NCBI GenBank assembly: GCA_026400815.1
Contig: JAPLOI010000048.1
Coordinates: forward strand, 1 to 62,365
DNA: 62,365 nt
Source: Alphaproteobacteria bacterium
GTDB lineage: Bacteria > Pseudomonadota > Alphaproteobacteria > Acetobacterales > Acetobacteraceae
Direction: 5' to 3'
Shown here piece after piece: positions 1 through 8,189 of the stretch; position 1 is the first letter of the stretch; each line of letters begins with the position of its first letter. The notes beneath the pieces were generated by a model. It worked only from the letters and a program-made list of their open reading frames with translations, made no database searches and was not told where the DNA came from. The position numbers were made by a program, and so were the translations under genes.

Positions 1-108
1 AACCGACGCCTGGCCCGCGATTTCGAGCGGCATTGCCGCATCGCCGCGGCCTTCGTGCGTATGGCGATGATCCGCATCATGCTGCGGAGACTGGCACCAA
101 AGCCCTGA
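1..108 (+). CDS. IS5-family transposase, C-terminal fragment (cut by window edge)
   Basis: The first 35 codons are open from the window edge and end in TGA. They read NRRLARDFE at the start and MLRRLAPKP at the end. This matches the usual C-terminus of IS5-group DDE transposases, where a NRRLAKDFE-type block carries the last catalytic glutamate region, followed by a short helix and an RRLA-like tail. The rest of the element lies outside the window, so it cannot be judged intact or broken. The right terminal repeat would be expected in 109-150, but I could not pair it without the left end. Confidence 0.75.
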   Translation, partial: NRRLARDFERHCRIAAAFVRMAMIRIMLRRLAPKP

Positions 109-176
109 GCATGATGCAGAACTTCCCGGATGGGTTCTTAGGGCGGGGGGCAGACTCTCGCGGTTCGCGCGCGGGG

Positions 177-1001
177 TCAGTCCAGCGCAGAGCCTGCCGT
201 GGGGCCTTGGCCGCGGCCGGGGGTCCAGACGGGGTCGGGGGTGCGCCACAGGATCGGGTCGGCCATGCCCTGGGCGAGGGCGGCGGCCATCGCGTTGAGC
301 AGGCGTTCGCCCTTCTCGGCGGTTCCGGCGCGGGGGTCGCCGATGGTGCCGGTGATGGGCGCGCGTTCGGAGAAGCTCCAGAAGCGGCTATAGCCGGGCC
401 GGCCGGTGATGGCGGCCGGGGCTTGCTGGACGGCTTCCTCCAGCTTGTCGGTGCGGACGGTATCCGGCGTCATGGCCAGCATGACGGAGGTTTCGGCCTC
501 GCAGGCATGGGCGGGGCCCTTCTGCTGTTCCAGGATCCCGGCCACGGCCTCGGCGGCCACGTTCCAGGGGGTGCAGGAGACGATCGGCAGGCCGTATTCC
601 ACGGCGAGTTCGCGGGCGGCGACCGAGAGCGGGTCGATATTGCCGCCATGGCCGTTGACCAGCAGCAGGCGGGCGAAACCGAGGGCGCGCAGCGAGCGGG
701 CAACGCCGGAGAGAACGCCGCGGAATTCGGCAAAGTTGAGCGTGATGGTGCCGCCGAAGGGCAGGTGGTGCTCGCTCATGCCGGTCCACATGCCGGGCAG
801 CACGAGCACGGGCATGTCCGGCGCGGCAAGCCGCGCCGCCCGAATCGCGATTTCCCAGGCCGTGCGGGTATCGGTGATAACCGGGAGGTGGGGGCCGTGC
901 TGTTCCAGCGAGCCGACGGGCAGAACGGCCAGCGCGTTGCCACGGGCGGCGACGGCACGGATCTCGGGGCCGGTGAGGCGGGTCCAGTCGACCTCGGTCA
1001 T
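177..1001 (-). CDS. Creatininase-family amidohydrolase
   Basis: A 274-residue protein of the creatininase/MftE-like family of metal-dependent cyclic amide hydrolases. The binuclear metal ligands are all visible: E33 and H35 in SLEQHGPHLP, D44 in ITDT, the histidine of NGHGGN near residue 118, and the glutamate of EAETSVML near 170. The length fits the family (about 250-280). Substrate cannot be told from sequence; members act on creatinine, formamidopyrimidines or peptide-derived cofactors. It is the last gene of the minus-strand run that begins with moxR, with 14 bases between it and the ankyrin gene, so co-transcription is likely. That does not fix its role. Confidence 0.85.
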   Translation of the reverse strand: MTEVDWTRLTGPEIRAVAARGNALAVLPVGSLEQHGPHLPVITDTRTAWEIAIRAARLAAPDMPVLVLPGMWTGMSEHHLPFGGTITLNFAEFRGVLSGVARSLRALGFARLLLVNGHGGNIDPLSVAARELAVEYGLPIVSCTPWNVAAEAVAGILEQQKGPAHACEAETSVMLAMTPDTVRTDKLEEAVQQAPAAITGRPGYSRFWSFSERAPITGTIGDPRAGTAEKGERLLNAMAAALAQGMADPILWRTPDPVWTPGRGQGPTAGSALD

Positions 1002-1015
1002 GGGGCGGGCGGTCC

Positions 1016-1603
1016 TTAGCGGGAGGGGCCGAAGCCGAGGAAGCCGGCCTGGGGCACGGGGGTGCCGGGGTCGTTGTAGGCCGGGCGCGGGCGGGGCGGC
1101 GCCGGCTGGGGCACGGCGGCAACGCGGGCCGGGGCGGGCTGCGCGGCCGCCTGGCGCGGTGGCGTGCGGGTGTCCGCGGGCGGCGGCGGCGGGGAGGAGC
1201 CGCTGGAGGCGCCACGCATCGACAGCAGCAGGAAGGTGAGGTCGTTGCGGCCGAGGTCGATGGCGGTTTCGAGCGCGGTGAGGCCGAGCATGTTGCGCGT
1301 ATCCACATCGGCGCCGCGGCCCAGGGCATCCCGCGCGGCGGCGATGTCGCCGCGGTTCACGGCATCGAACAGCGCCTCGTTGGGCGCCATGTCGGCGGCG
1401 GGGCGTTCCGGGGCGGCGGGCGTGGCCGAGGTGAAGCGGGACCCCGGCAGGGCGGAGGGCTTCTTCTGCTCCTTCCAGCGGTTGTTGTCCTGCCCGGCGT
1501 TGCTGAGGGGCGAGCTGCCGCCGAGGGCTGAGCTCTGCGCCGCCGCCGGGGACGCGGCGAGGGCGAGCAGGGTCGCGAGGGCGAGGCGGGAGGGAATGTT
1601 CAT
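1016..1603 (-). CDS. Exported ankyrin-repeat protein with proline-rich tail
   Basis: A 195-residue protein. Residues 1-22 form a signal peptide (LALATLLALAASPAAAQ, Ala-X-Ala cleavage). Residues about 73-130 contain two ankyrin-like units (NEALFDAVNRGDIAAARDAL, then NMLGLTALETAIDLGRNDL). Residues 135-190 are proline/alanine-rich and disordered. Ankyrin repeats are protein-binding scaffolds, so a periplasmic adaptor role is plausible, but the partner is unknown. It sits 19 bases downstream of tspO in the same run as the MoxR/DUF58/DUF4159 genes. Confidence 0.75.
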   Translation of the reverse strand: MNIPSRLALATLLALAASPAAAQSSALGGSSPLSNAGQDNNRWKEQKKPSALPGSRFTSATPAAPERPAADMAPNEALFDAVNRGDIAAARDALGRGADVDTRNMLGLTALETAIDLGRNDLTFLLLSMRGASSGSSPPPPPADTRTPPRQAAAQPAPARVAAVPQPAPPRPRPAYNDPGTPVPQAGFLGFGPSR

Positions 1604-1622
1604 GGGCGCCTTGCGGTTCCTG

Positions 1623-2135
1623 TCAGGGGTTCAGCCACCAGAACCCAAGGTTGAGATACGTCGCATAGAGGGTCCAAAGCAAATACGGCAGCATCAGGAA
1701 GGTGGCGCGGCGGTCCAGCATCAGGAGGGCACGCAGCGTGAGGGCGATGAGCGGCAGCAGCACGGCGAGGACCACAAGGCCGAGGCCTGGGCTGTTCAGG
1801 CCGAAGAAGGCAGGCGTCCAGAGCGCATTGGCCAGCAGTTGCCAGCCCCAGAGGCGCAGCGCGTGCCAGTGGCCGGGCTGGCGCCATGCGAGCCAGGCCG
1901 CCGTGCCCATCATGACATAGAGCGAGGTCCAGACCACCGGGAAGGCCCAGTTGGGCGGCACGCCGGGAGGGCGGTTGAGGGTGAGGTACCAGCCGCGAAC
2001 GCTCTCGGCGGTCAGCGTGCTGCCGGAGGCGCCGACGAGCAGGCACAGCCCGATGAAGCCGACCAGCGCCAGCAGCGCGGGCAGGCCGCGCGGGGGATGT
2101 TCAGGGGGTTCGAAGGCACTCTCCTCCCGTGTCAT
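1623..2135 (-). CDS. tspO: TspO/MBR family membrane protein
   Basis: A 170-residue polytopic protein of the TspO (translocator/peripheral benzodiazepine receptor) family, which binds tetrapyrroles and sterol-like ligands in the membrane. About five hydrophobic segments are visible. Typical family features include the P-P-W/N-W region (LNRPPGVPPNWAFPVVWTSLY) and a WxxQLxxNxxWTPxFF-type segment (WGWQLLANALWTPAFFGL). The frame is open further upstream, but the ATG at 2135 overlaps the stop of the preceding gene as ATGA and precedes the conserved part, so I chose it. Placement at the end of the MoxR/DUF4159 run suggests co-expression with an envelope-stress or assembly module. Confidence 0.85.
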   Translation of the reverse strand: MTREESAFEPPEHPPRGLPALLALVGFIGLCLLVGASGSTLTAESVRGWYLTLNRPPGVPPNWAFPVVWTSLYVMMGTAAWLAWRQPGHWHALRLWGWQLLANALWTPAFFGLNSPGLGLVVLAVLLPLIALTLRALLMLDRRATFLMLPYLLWTLYATYLNLGFWWLNP

Positions 2136-4267
2136 GCGCCTTCGCGCCGCCAGGCGAGCAGGGCGAGGCCGAGGATCAGCGGCAAGGCGAGCCAGGAGGG
2201 GAGCAGCGGGTTGGCGCTGATGCCGGTAACAACGTGGTCGTGGCGGCGCTGCAGGCCGATCCAACCGGTGCCGCTGGCCTCGCGATTGGGCTCGGTGCGG
2301 CGCAGGTTCGGCGCGCCACCATTTGCCAGTATGGGGGCCATGCCGTCCAGCCACTGGGTGCTGCCGCCGGTGGCCTTCACCTGCGGGGCGAGCAGCGTGG
2401 CCGTGGCGCGCATATCGGCCATCTCGACCGGATTGGCGGCGCCGGCGGCGGCATAGGCGGTGCGCACGCCATCCGAAACGCTCCAGACGCCCGGGGCAGC
2501 GGCCGGCATGGTGCCGACGGAGCGGCCGGGGCGCACCGGCTCCGGCGCCAGGCGGGTGGCGGCGCCGTCGGGGTCGGTGACGGTGAGCGGCAGGGGCGGT
2601 GAATCTTCCGTGGTGCGGCGTTCGACCGTCAGCTGGCCGCGTTCGATGCGGGCGAGCAGGGCGGTTTCCTCCAACTCCGGCTCCTTCATCAGCCAGTGGG
2701 CGATGCGGCGCAGGAGTTCGCCCTGCGGGCCACCGCCATCATGGCCGCGGGACCAGAGCCAGATATGGTCGGACAGCAGCAGCGCGGCGCGGCCTTCGCC
2801 GACATGCTCCAGCGTGAGCAGCGGGGCCGGCTCGCCGCCGCCCGGGGTGGGGGCGGCCAGGATCACGTCGCCGCGGAGATTGGCCGGCTCGATGCGGCGG
2901 TACCAGCGGCCCCAGCTGGGCGGCGCGCCGGCTTTCCAGCCCGGCAGGTTCTCCGTGACCGGGTGGCGGGCGCCAAGCGCCGTCACCTCCGGGCGGAAGG
3001 CATCCTCCACCAGGGCGTTGCCGCCGGGCGCCGGGCGGGCGGGCAGCACGGTGGCGAGCGGGCTGGCGGCGAGCGAGAAGGCGGAGGCGAATTCCGGCCC
3101 CGCGCTCATCAGCAGGGCGCCGCCCTCGCGCACGTAATCTGCGATGTTGCGCAGATAGACCGGCGGCAGGGTGGAGCGGTTGGCGAACCGGTCCATGATG
3201 ATCAGGTCGAATTCCTTGATCTTCACCTGGAACAGCTCGCGCACCGGGAAGGCGATCAGCGCCAGCTCGTTCAGCGGCGTCATGTCGTCCTTTTCCGGCG
3301 GGCGCAGGATGGTGAAATGCACCAGGTCCACCGCCGGGTCCGCCTTCAGCAGGCGGCGCCAGGTGCGTTCGCCGGGATGCGGCTCGCCGGAGACGAGCAG
3401 CACGCGCAGCCGGTCGCGCACGCCGTTGATGCTGACCACGGCGCGGTTATTGGCGTGGGAGACCTCGCCCTGCAGTGGATCGACGGACAGCTCCACCACG
3501 GTGGGGCCACCGCGGGTGATGGGGATTTCCACCTCGCGCTCCACGCCGGGCGGCGTCTCCTCCGTGCGCGGCGGCTCGCCATCGCGGCGGATGGTCAGGC
3601 GCGCGGCGCGGCCGGCGGAGAGGCTGCGATTGGGCAGGCCGAGATCCTCGACAACCACCTTCAGCGTCACAGTCTTGCCGACGATGCCGTAGCCCGGGGC
3701 CTCCACCACGCGCACGCGGCGATCCACCTCCTCCGCCTTGGCGGGGATCAGCACGTGCAGCGGGGCATCCGCCACCGGCGAGTCTGGGATGTCGTGTGCC
3801 TGGCCGTCGGTGATGGCGATGATCCCTGCGAGGCGGGAGCGGGGGATGTCCGCCAGGCCACGCTCGATGCCGGCAAACAGGCGGGTGCCCTCGCTGCCGG
3901 CTTCCGGCCCCGTCACAGTGCGCAGCTCCAGCCCCGGCAGGTCACGCGCCTGGGCCTCGATGCGGGCGCGGGCGCGTTCGGCCAGCGCGGCGCGGGTGCC
4001 GACCTGCATGGAGGCAGATTCGTCCACCACCAGCAGCGCGATGTCCGGCAGGCCCTCGCGGGTTTCCTCCACCACGCGCGGGCCGGAGAGCCAGAGCAGC
4101 AGCACGGCAAAGGCGAGGAAACGCCAGGGGGTGCCGCGGGCGCGCAGGAAGGCGGCCAGGACGAGGGCGATGAGGCACAACGCGGCAAGGGCGGCCAGCA
4201 GCCAGAGCGGCAAAGCCGGCTCGAAGCGGATGGCGGCGATGGCCTGTTCCATTCTCATGGGAAGCAA
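2132..4267 (-). CDS. VWA/glutamine-amidotransferase-like membrane protein of the MoxR-DUF58-DUF4159 cluster
   Basis: A 711-residue membrane protein. There are two N-terminal transmembrane segments (about 20-40 and 50-62). They are followed by a von Willebrand A-like start with DxSxS intact (D82, S84, S86 in VVDESASM), a beta-rich middle (BatA/Ig-like), and a class I amidotransferase-like fold near 300-520 (LLVSGEPHPGERTWRRLLK, LIIMDRF, LLMSAGPEFASAFS). One C-terminal helix (LPLILGLALLAW) ends the protein. No catalytic Cys-His-Glu triad is evident, so it is probably structural. Such proteins accompany MoxR ATPases in Alphaproteobacteria; the precise job is unknown. It overlaps tspO by 4 bases. 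Confidence 0.75.
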   Translation of the reverse strand: MLPMRMEQAIAAIRFEPALPLWLLAALAALCLIALVLAAFLRARGTPWRFLAFAVLLLWLSGPRVVEETREGLPDIALLVVDESASMQVGTRAALAERARARIEAQARDLPGLELRTVTGPEAGSEGTRLFAGIERGLADIPRSRLAGIIAITDGQAHDIPDSPVADAPLHVLIPAKAEEVDRRVRVVEAPGYGIVGKTVTLKVVVEDLGLPNRSLSAGRAARLTIRRDGEPPRTEETPPGVEREVEIPITRGGPTVVELSVDPLQGEVSHANNRAVVSINGVRDRLRVLLVSGEPHPGERTWRRLLKADPAVDLVHFTILRPPEKDDMTPLNELALIAFPVRELFQVKIKEFDLIIMDRFANRSTLPPVYLRNIADYVREGGALLMSAGPEFASAFSLAASPLATVLPARPAPGGNALVEDAFRPEVTALGARHPVTENLPGWKAGAPPSWGRWYRRIEPANLRGDVILAAPTPGGGEPAPLLTLEHVGEGRAALLLSDHIWLWSRGHDGGGPQGELLRRIAHWLMKEPELEETALLARIERGQLTVERRTTEDSPPLPLTVTDPDGAATRLAPEPVRPGRSVGTMPAAAPGVWSVSDGVRTAYAAAGAANPVEMADMRATATLLAPQVKATGGSTQWLDGMAPILANGGAPNLRRTEPNREASGTGWIGLQRRHDHVVTGISANPLLPSWLALPLILGLALLAWRREGA

Positions 4268-4270
4268 GCC

Positions 4271-4390
4271 TGCTTTTTGTGAACAAAAAGAAGCAAAAAA
4301 ACTTCATTCATGGCGCCTCGTTCTGCACGTGGAGAGCGAGGCCAGTCGGAAAAGTCTTTTTGCTTCTTTTTCTTCAGAAAAAGAAGAATC
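4271..4390. repeat. AT-rich paired palindrome element, locus 1
   Basis: Two hairpins face each other in the 130-base gap between DUF4159 and the 711-residue gene. At 4273-4290 lies CTTTTTGT-GA-ACAAAAAG followed by AAGCAAAAAAACTT. At 4363-4386 lies CTTCTTTTTCT-TC-AGAAAAAGAAG preceded by AAGTCTTTTTG. The second hairpin is identical, including the flank, to ones at 34061, 35441 and 42710. The strongly AT-rich composition contrasts with the surrounding GC-rich DNA. It might act as a bidirectional terminator or attenuator, or be an REP-like mobile palindrome. Confidence 0.7.
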
Positions 4391-4397
4391 CTTCCTG

Positions 4398-7085
4398 TCA
4401 TTGCCCAAGCCTTTCAAGAATGGCCGGGATATGCACCTGGTCCCCTTTGTAGTTGCCGGTGAGGGCGTACATCACGAGGTTCACCCCGAAGCGGTAGGCC
4501 AGGGTGCGCTGGCGGGCGCCGCCGGGGATGGTGGCGTAGGGGTTGCGGCCTTGCGCGTCGATCGCCCACGCGGCGGCCCAGTCGTGGCCGCCAATGATCA
4601 CCGGGGAGACGCTGTCGTTGGTGCGGTCCTGGGCGCGTTGCACCCAGATGGTGTCGCCGGTGAAGCGGCCGGGGAAGTCCTGCAGCAGGTAGAAGCTGCG
4701 CGCCAGCACGTGCTGCGGCGTGAGCGCGGCCAAAGGCGGCACGACGAGGTTGCGGGCGAGCTGTTCCAGCGCCTGCTCGCCGCCGGCGTTGAAGCCCTCG
4801 CCGCTGCCGCCGTTGCGGGTGTCGATCAGGATGATGCCGCCATGGGCCATGAACTCGTTCAGCGCCGTGACCTGCGCGCCGGAAAGCGGCGGGCTGCCGG
4901 GCACGATGGGCCAGTAGAGCAGCGGGTAGAACGAAAGCTCGGTCTCACCCAGCGTAATGGCCGCGGGCTCGCCCAGCGCGGCGTTGGTGCGGCGGTTCAC
5001 GTAGTCCGACAGCCCGGCGAGGCCGGCGCGGGCGATGCCATCCACCGTGGCGTCGCCGGTGACAACATGGGCGAGGCGGGTGACGAGCGCGGGATGGGCC
5101 GGAGTTTGCGCCGGGATCAGGGTTTGCGCCTGCGCCGGCAGGGCGGTGGCCAGCAGCAGGATCGCAGCCCGCGCGGCAACGCGGCCGCGCACCAGGCCGC
5201 GCAGGAACAGGGAGATCACGAGGTCGAGCGCGAACAGGGCCAGCGCGGCGGCGAGCAACCACGGCGCAAGCAGGCGTTCCGGCGCGGTGCCCGCCACCGG
5301 CTCCTCCCGCGCCCCGGCGATGGCCGGTGCGGCGGCGAGCGGGGGATGGCGGCTGGCGAGGTTCAGCGTGCGGCGGCCATTCTCCGGACCGTACAGCCCG
5401 GGCGGATGGCGCGGGGAGGCGGCGGTGGCAGCGAAGTCCCGTGCCGCGATCGGGCCGGCGGCGGCCTGGGGCGGGCCCAGCGTGCCGAAACCGTCCAGCG
5501 TTTCCACCGGGGCGAGGCGGGTATCGTCCGCTTCCGCCACGCCGGCGATCCCGGCCGAAAGTGCCACGAGCCGGCGCAGCATGTCCACGAACAGGCCCGA
5601 GAGCGACAGGTCCGACCAGTCGGCATTGGCGGTGGTGTGGAACAGCACCACCCGGCCCAAGCCGCGGCTGGCATGGGTGACGAGAGGGGTGCCATCGGCC
5701 AGGCGCGCCCAGGTGGCCTCGGTCAGGCGGGCATCGGGCTGGGCCAGCACCTGGCGCGTCACGCGCACCTCGGCCGGCACGCGCAGCCCGGCGAAGGGGG
5801 AGGCGGCCGGGAAGGCATCGAGCCCGGCCGGCTGGCTCCAGGACATCGCGCCGCCCAGCTGGCGGTCCCCGGCCAGCAGCTTCACCGGCAGCAGCGCATC
5901 AGGCTGCTCGGCCATGCGCGGCCCGGCAAAGCGCAGCAGCAGGCCGCCTTTTTCCACCCAGTTGGCGAGCATGGCCTGCTCCGGGCCACTGGCCACGACG
6001 TGGTCGAACAGGACCAGCACGGAGAGATCGCGCGACAACAGCGTGGCGAGATCGCCCAGGCGCAGCTCCACGTAAGGGTCGAGCGCGCGGCGCACATAAT
6101 ACAGCGCGCCGGTGAGCGGGATTTCGGCGGCCACCGCATCGCCGGCCAACAGCCCCACCGGGCGGCGGCGCCAGCGTTCATCCAGCAGCACCACGCTGCC
6201 GGCCGAAGGCGGGCCCTCGATCACCAGGCGGGCCAAGCGGTTGCGCAGCTCCGGCGGCAGCAGGAAGGCGATCTCGGCCTCCGTGGCGCCGGGCGGGACG
6301 GTGGCGGTGGCGCGGGCCAGGGTGCGGGCGTCGCCGGATTGGGCGAGCACGGCGACCTCCTCGGCCAGCGGGCGCGGGGCCTGCTGGATGGTTGCGACAA
6401 GCCGATCCGGCTCAGCGCGCGGGGCGAGCAGCAGGCGGGCCGGCGGCACCTCGTCGCGCAGCACGGTCACCGGGCCGATGGCGGCGAGCGCCGTGGCGAA
6501 GCCGTCCCAGCCCGGGCCGGTGAGGCCGTCCGCCACGTAGGCAGCGCCGCCCTTGCCGGCCCAGGGGCGCAGCGCGGCGGCGGCGGCGGCGCGATCCGCC
6601 GGCCAGGGCTTCGGGCGTAGCGCAGCAAGACGGGCGCGCATCTCGCTCACCGGCATCGCCGGGGTGGCGGACGGCGCTGCGGCGGTTTCGCTGGGCGCAG
6701 TGGTCACCAGCACCACCTCCCGCCCGGCCCGCTCGGCGCGATCCAGTACCCCGTTCGCTGCCGCCACGCGGCGCGGCCAATCCGGCGCGGCGGACCAGCC
6801 GTCATCCACCACCAGCACCAACGGGCCGCCGCCGGCCAGCGACGTGCCGGCATCGATCACCGGGCGCGCCAGGCCCACGATCACCAGCGCGGCGGCCAGG
6901 ATGCGCAGCGCCAGCAGCCACCACGGCGTGCGCGCCGGCGTCTCCTCCGGCGCCGTCAGCCCGAACAGCAGCCGGATGGCGGGGAAGGACTCCGTGCGCG
7001 GGCTCGGCGGCGTAATCCGCAGCAGCCACCACAGGATCGGCAGGGCGGCCAGCGCCAGCAGCACCCAGGGCGAGGCAAAGATCAT
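4398..7085 (-). CDS. DUF4159 / BatA-N domain membrane protein
   Basis: An 895-residue protein. The N-terminal BatA-type double membrane segment (ALAALPILWWLLRITPP) is followed by a VWA-like region whose metal motif is degenerate (LVLVVDDGWSAAPDW). A long middle domain and a further transmembrane segment near 615-640 come next. The C-terminal DUF4159 domain covers about 665-890 (GDATVDGIARAGLAGLSDYV, SFYPLLYWPIVPG, GGIILIDTRN). The family is always found with MoxR and DUF58 partners and is thought to form an envelope assembly or metal-insertion-like module. It overlaps the DUF58 gene by 4 bases (7082-7085). Confidence 0.85.
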   Translation of the reverse strand: MIFASPWVLLALAALPILWWLLRITPPSPRTESFPAIRLLFGLTAPEETPARTPWWLLALRILAAALVIVGLARPVIDAGTSLAGGGPLVLVVDDGWSAAPDWPRRVAAANGVLDRAERAGREVVLVTTAPSETAAAPSATPAMPVSEMRARLAALRPKPWPADRAAAAAALRPWAGKGGAAYVADGLTGPGWDGFATALAAIGPVTVLRDEVPPARLLLAPRAEPDRLVATIQQAPRPLAEEVAVLAQSGDARTLARATATVPPGATEAEIAFLLPPELRNRLARLVIEGPPSAGSVVLLDERWRRRPVGLLAGDAVAAEIPLTGALYYVRRALDPYVELRLGDLATLLSRDLSVLVLFDHVVASGPEQAMLANWVEKGGLLLRFAGPRMAEQPDALLPVKLLAGDRQLGGAMSWSQPAGLDAFPAASPFAGLRVPAEVRVTRQVLAQPDARLTEATWARLADGTPLVTHASRGLGRVVLFHTTANADWSDLSLSGLFVDMLRRLVALSAGIAGVAEADDTRLAPVETLDGFGTLGPPQAAAGPIAARDFAATAASPRHPPGLYGPENGRRTLNLASRHPPLAAAPAIAGAREEPVAGTAPERLLAPWLLAAALALFALDLVISLFLRGLVRGRVAARAAILLLATALPAQAQTLIPAQTPAHPALVTRLAHVVTGDATVDGIARAGLAGLSDYVNRRTNAALGEPAAITLGETELSFYPLLYWPIVPGSPPLSGAQVTALNEFMAHGGIILIDTRNGGSGEGFNAGGEQALEQLARNLVVPPLAALTPQHVLARSFYLLQDFPGRFTGDTIWVQRAQDRTNDSVSPVIIGGHDWAAAWAIDAQGRNPYATIPGGARQRTLAYRFGVNLVMYALTGNYKGDQVHIPAILERLGQ

Positions 7086-7951
7086 CGGCGGCCCGCCTGC
7101 GGCGCCAGCGCAGTATACAGCCCCAGCAAGGCCGCCTCCGGCGTGTGGTCCGTCCGGTGCACCGCAAACCCCCAGCCCGCCGCCGTGGCAATGGCCTGCA
7201 AGCCCGCCTGCTGCGCCGCCAGCCGCTCCGCATAGGCGCCACGCACGCCCTCCACCCTGGGGATCAGCATGTCGGACTCGCGCTCCAACCCCTCGAACCG
7301 CACCCGCCCCTCATAGGGCAGCAGCGCCTCCGCGGGATCCAACACTTGGAGCAAATGGCCGGTGGTCGGTGTGCCCGCCAGCCGCGCCACCACCTTCTGG
7401 ATCTCCTCCAGCGGCGACAGCAAATCCCCGATCAGCACCACCCTGGCGTGCCGCGGCACCGGCACCTCCGGCGGCATGCCCGTGCCCTCCGGCAAGCGCG
7501 CCATCTGGTCCGCCATCCGGTCCAGCCCCACCCGGCCCGACAAGCCCCTCGGCTCGCCCCCCATCAACCGCACCCGCTCGCCGCCGCGCAGCAACAACGA
7601 CGCCAAGGCCAGCAGCAACAGCTCCGCCCGCTCGATCTTGTCCACCGGCGCCGCCTTGGACCGCCAGCGCATGCTCGCCGACCCGTCCCGCCACAGACAT
7701 ACCGTCTGCGCCGCCTCCCACTCCGTCTCGCGCACATAATGCCGGTCCGACCGCGCCGACTGGCGCCAATCAATCCGCGCCGCATCATCCCCGGCCAAAA
7801 ACGGCCGATACTGCCAAAACGAATCCCCCTGCCCCACGCGCCGGCGCCCATGCACCCCCTGCGCCACCGTCGCCGCCACCCGCTCCGCCGCCACCTGCAA
7901 CGGCGGCAACCTGGCCCCCAGCGCCTCGGCCCGCCTGGCGGAAACGGTCAT
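7082..7951 (-). CDS. DUF58 domain protein (MoxR partner)
   Basis: A 289-residue DUF58/VWA-like protein. The signature GDDAARIDWRQSARSDRHYV lies near residues 52-71 and is followed by WRDGSASMRW, a VWA-type DxSxS variant. DUF58 proteins act with MoxR AAA+ ATPases in chaperone-like assembly of other complexes. The frame continues 168 bases upstream into the repeat at 7952-8189, where it encodes only repeat-derived residues. The ATG at 7951 (MTVSARRAEA) is therefore the real start. The repeat fills the whole gap between moxR and this gene, so it may modulate the relative expression of the two. Confidence 0.88.
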   Translation of the reverse strand: MTVSARRAEALGARLPPLQVAAERVAATVAQGVHGRRRVGQGDSFWQYRPFLAGDDAARIDWRQSARSDRHYVRETEWEAAQTVCLWRDGSASMRWRSKAAPVDKIERAELLLLALASLLLRGGERVRLMGGEPRGLSGRVGLDRMADQMARLPEGTGMPPEVPVPRHARVVLIGDLLSPLEEIQKVVARLAGTPTTGHLLQVLDPAEALLPYEGRVRFEGLERESDMLIPRVEGVRGAYAERLAAQQAGLQAIATAAGWGFAVHRTDHTPEAALLGLYTALAPQAGRR

Positions 7952-8189
7952 GGGTGGGTTGGGCCCGAGGGAAGGCAAGGCCAGGGGCTCTGCCCCTGGA
8001 CCCCGCCAAGGGCTGAGCCCTTGGAACCCGATACCTTTTCCGCCTTCGGCGGGGAGGGGCCATCGAGGCCGATCGAACCAGCGAGACGGCCCCTCCCCGC
8101 CGAAGGCGGAACAAAACATGTGGGTCCAGGGACCTCAGGTCCCTGGCGGGTCCAGGGCAGAGCCCTGGCCTTGCTGTCTCGGGCCCAAT
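7952..8189. repeat. Composite palindromic repeat (R element), copy 1, between moxR and DUF58
   Basis: The element fills the gap between two same-strand genes. In order it has a hairpin CCAGGGGCTCTGCCCCTGG near 7980, a hairpin AAGGGCTGAGCCCTT near 8008, and a central pair of perfect 24-base arms at 8038-8061 and 8088-8111 (core CCGCCTTCGGCGGGGAGG). It then has AGGGACCTCAGGTCCCT near 8127 and CCAGGGCAGAGCCCTGG near 8153. The whole is a near mirror image about the central arms. Three more copies lie at 16493, 21849 and 28132. Confidence 0.9.

Noticed and set aside
3738-6620. A 960-codon open frame on the plus strand opposite DUF4159
   Set aside because: The composition is Arg/Gly/Ala low-complexity with no motif; the minus-strand DUF4159 protein has clear domains and operon context.
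7952-8119. An N-terminal extension of the DUF58 protein through the R element
   Set aside because: The residues come entirely from the repeat, and the same peptide appears in front of other genes next to R elements. The ATG at 7951 gives the normal start.
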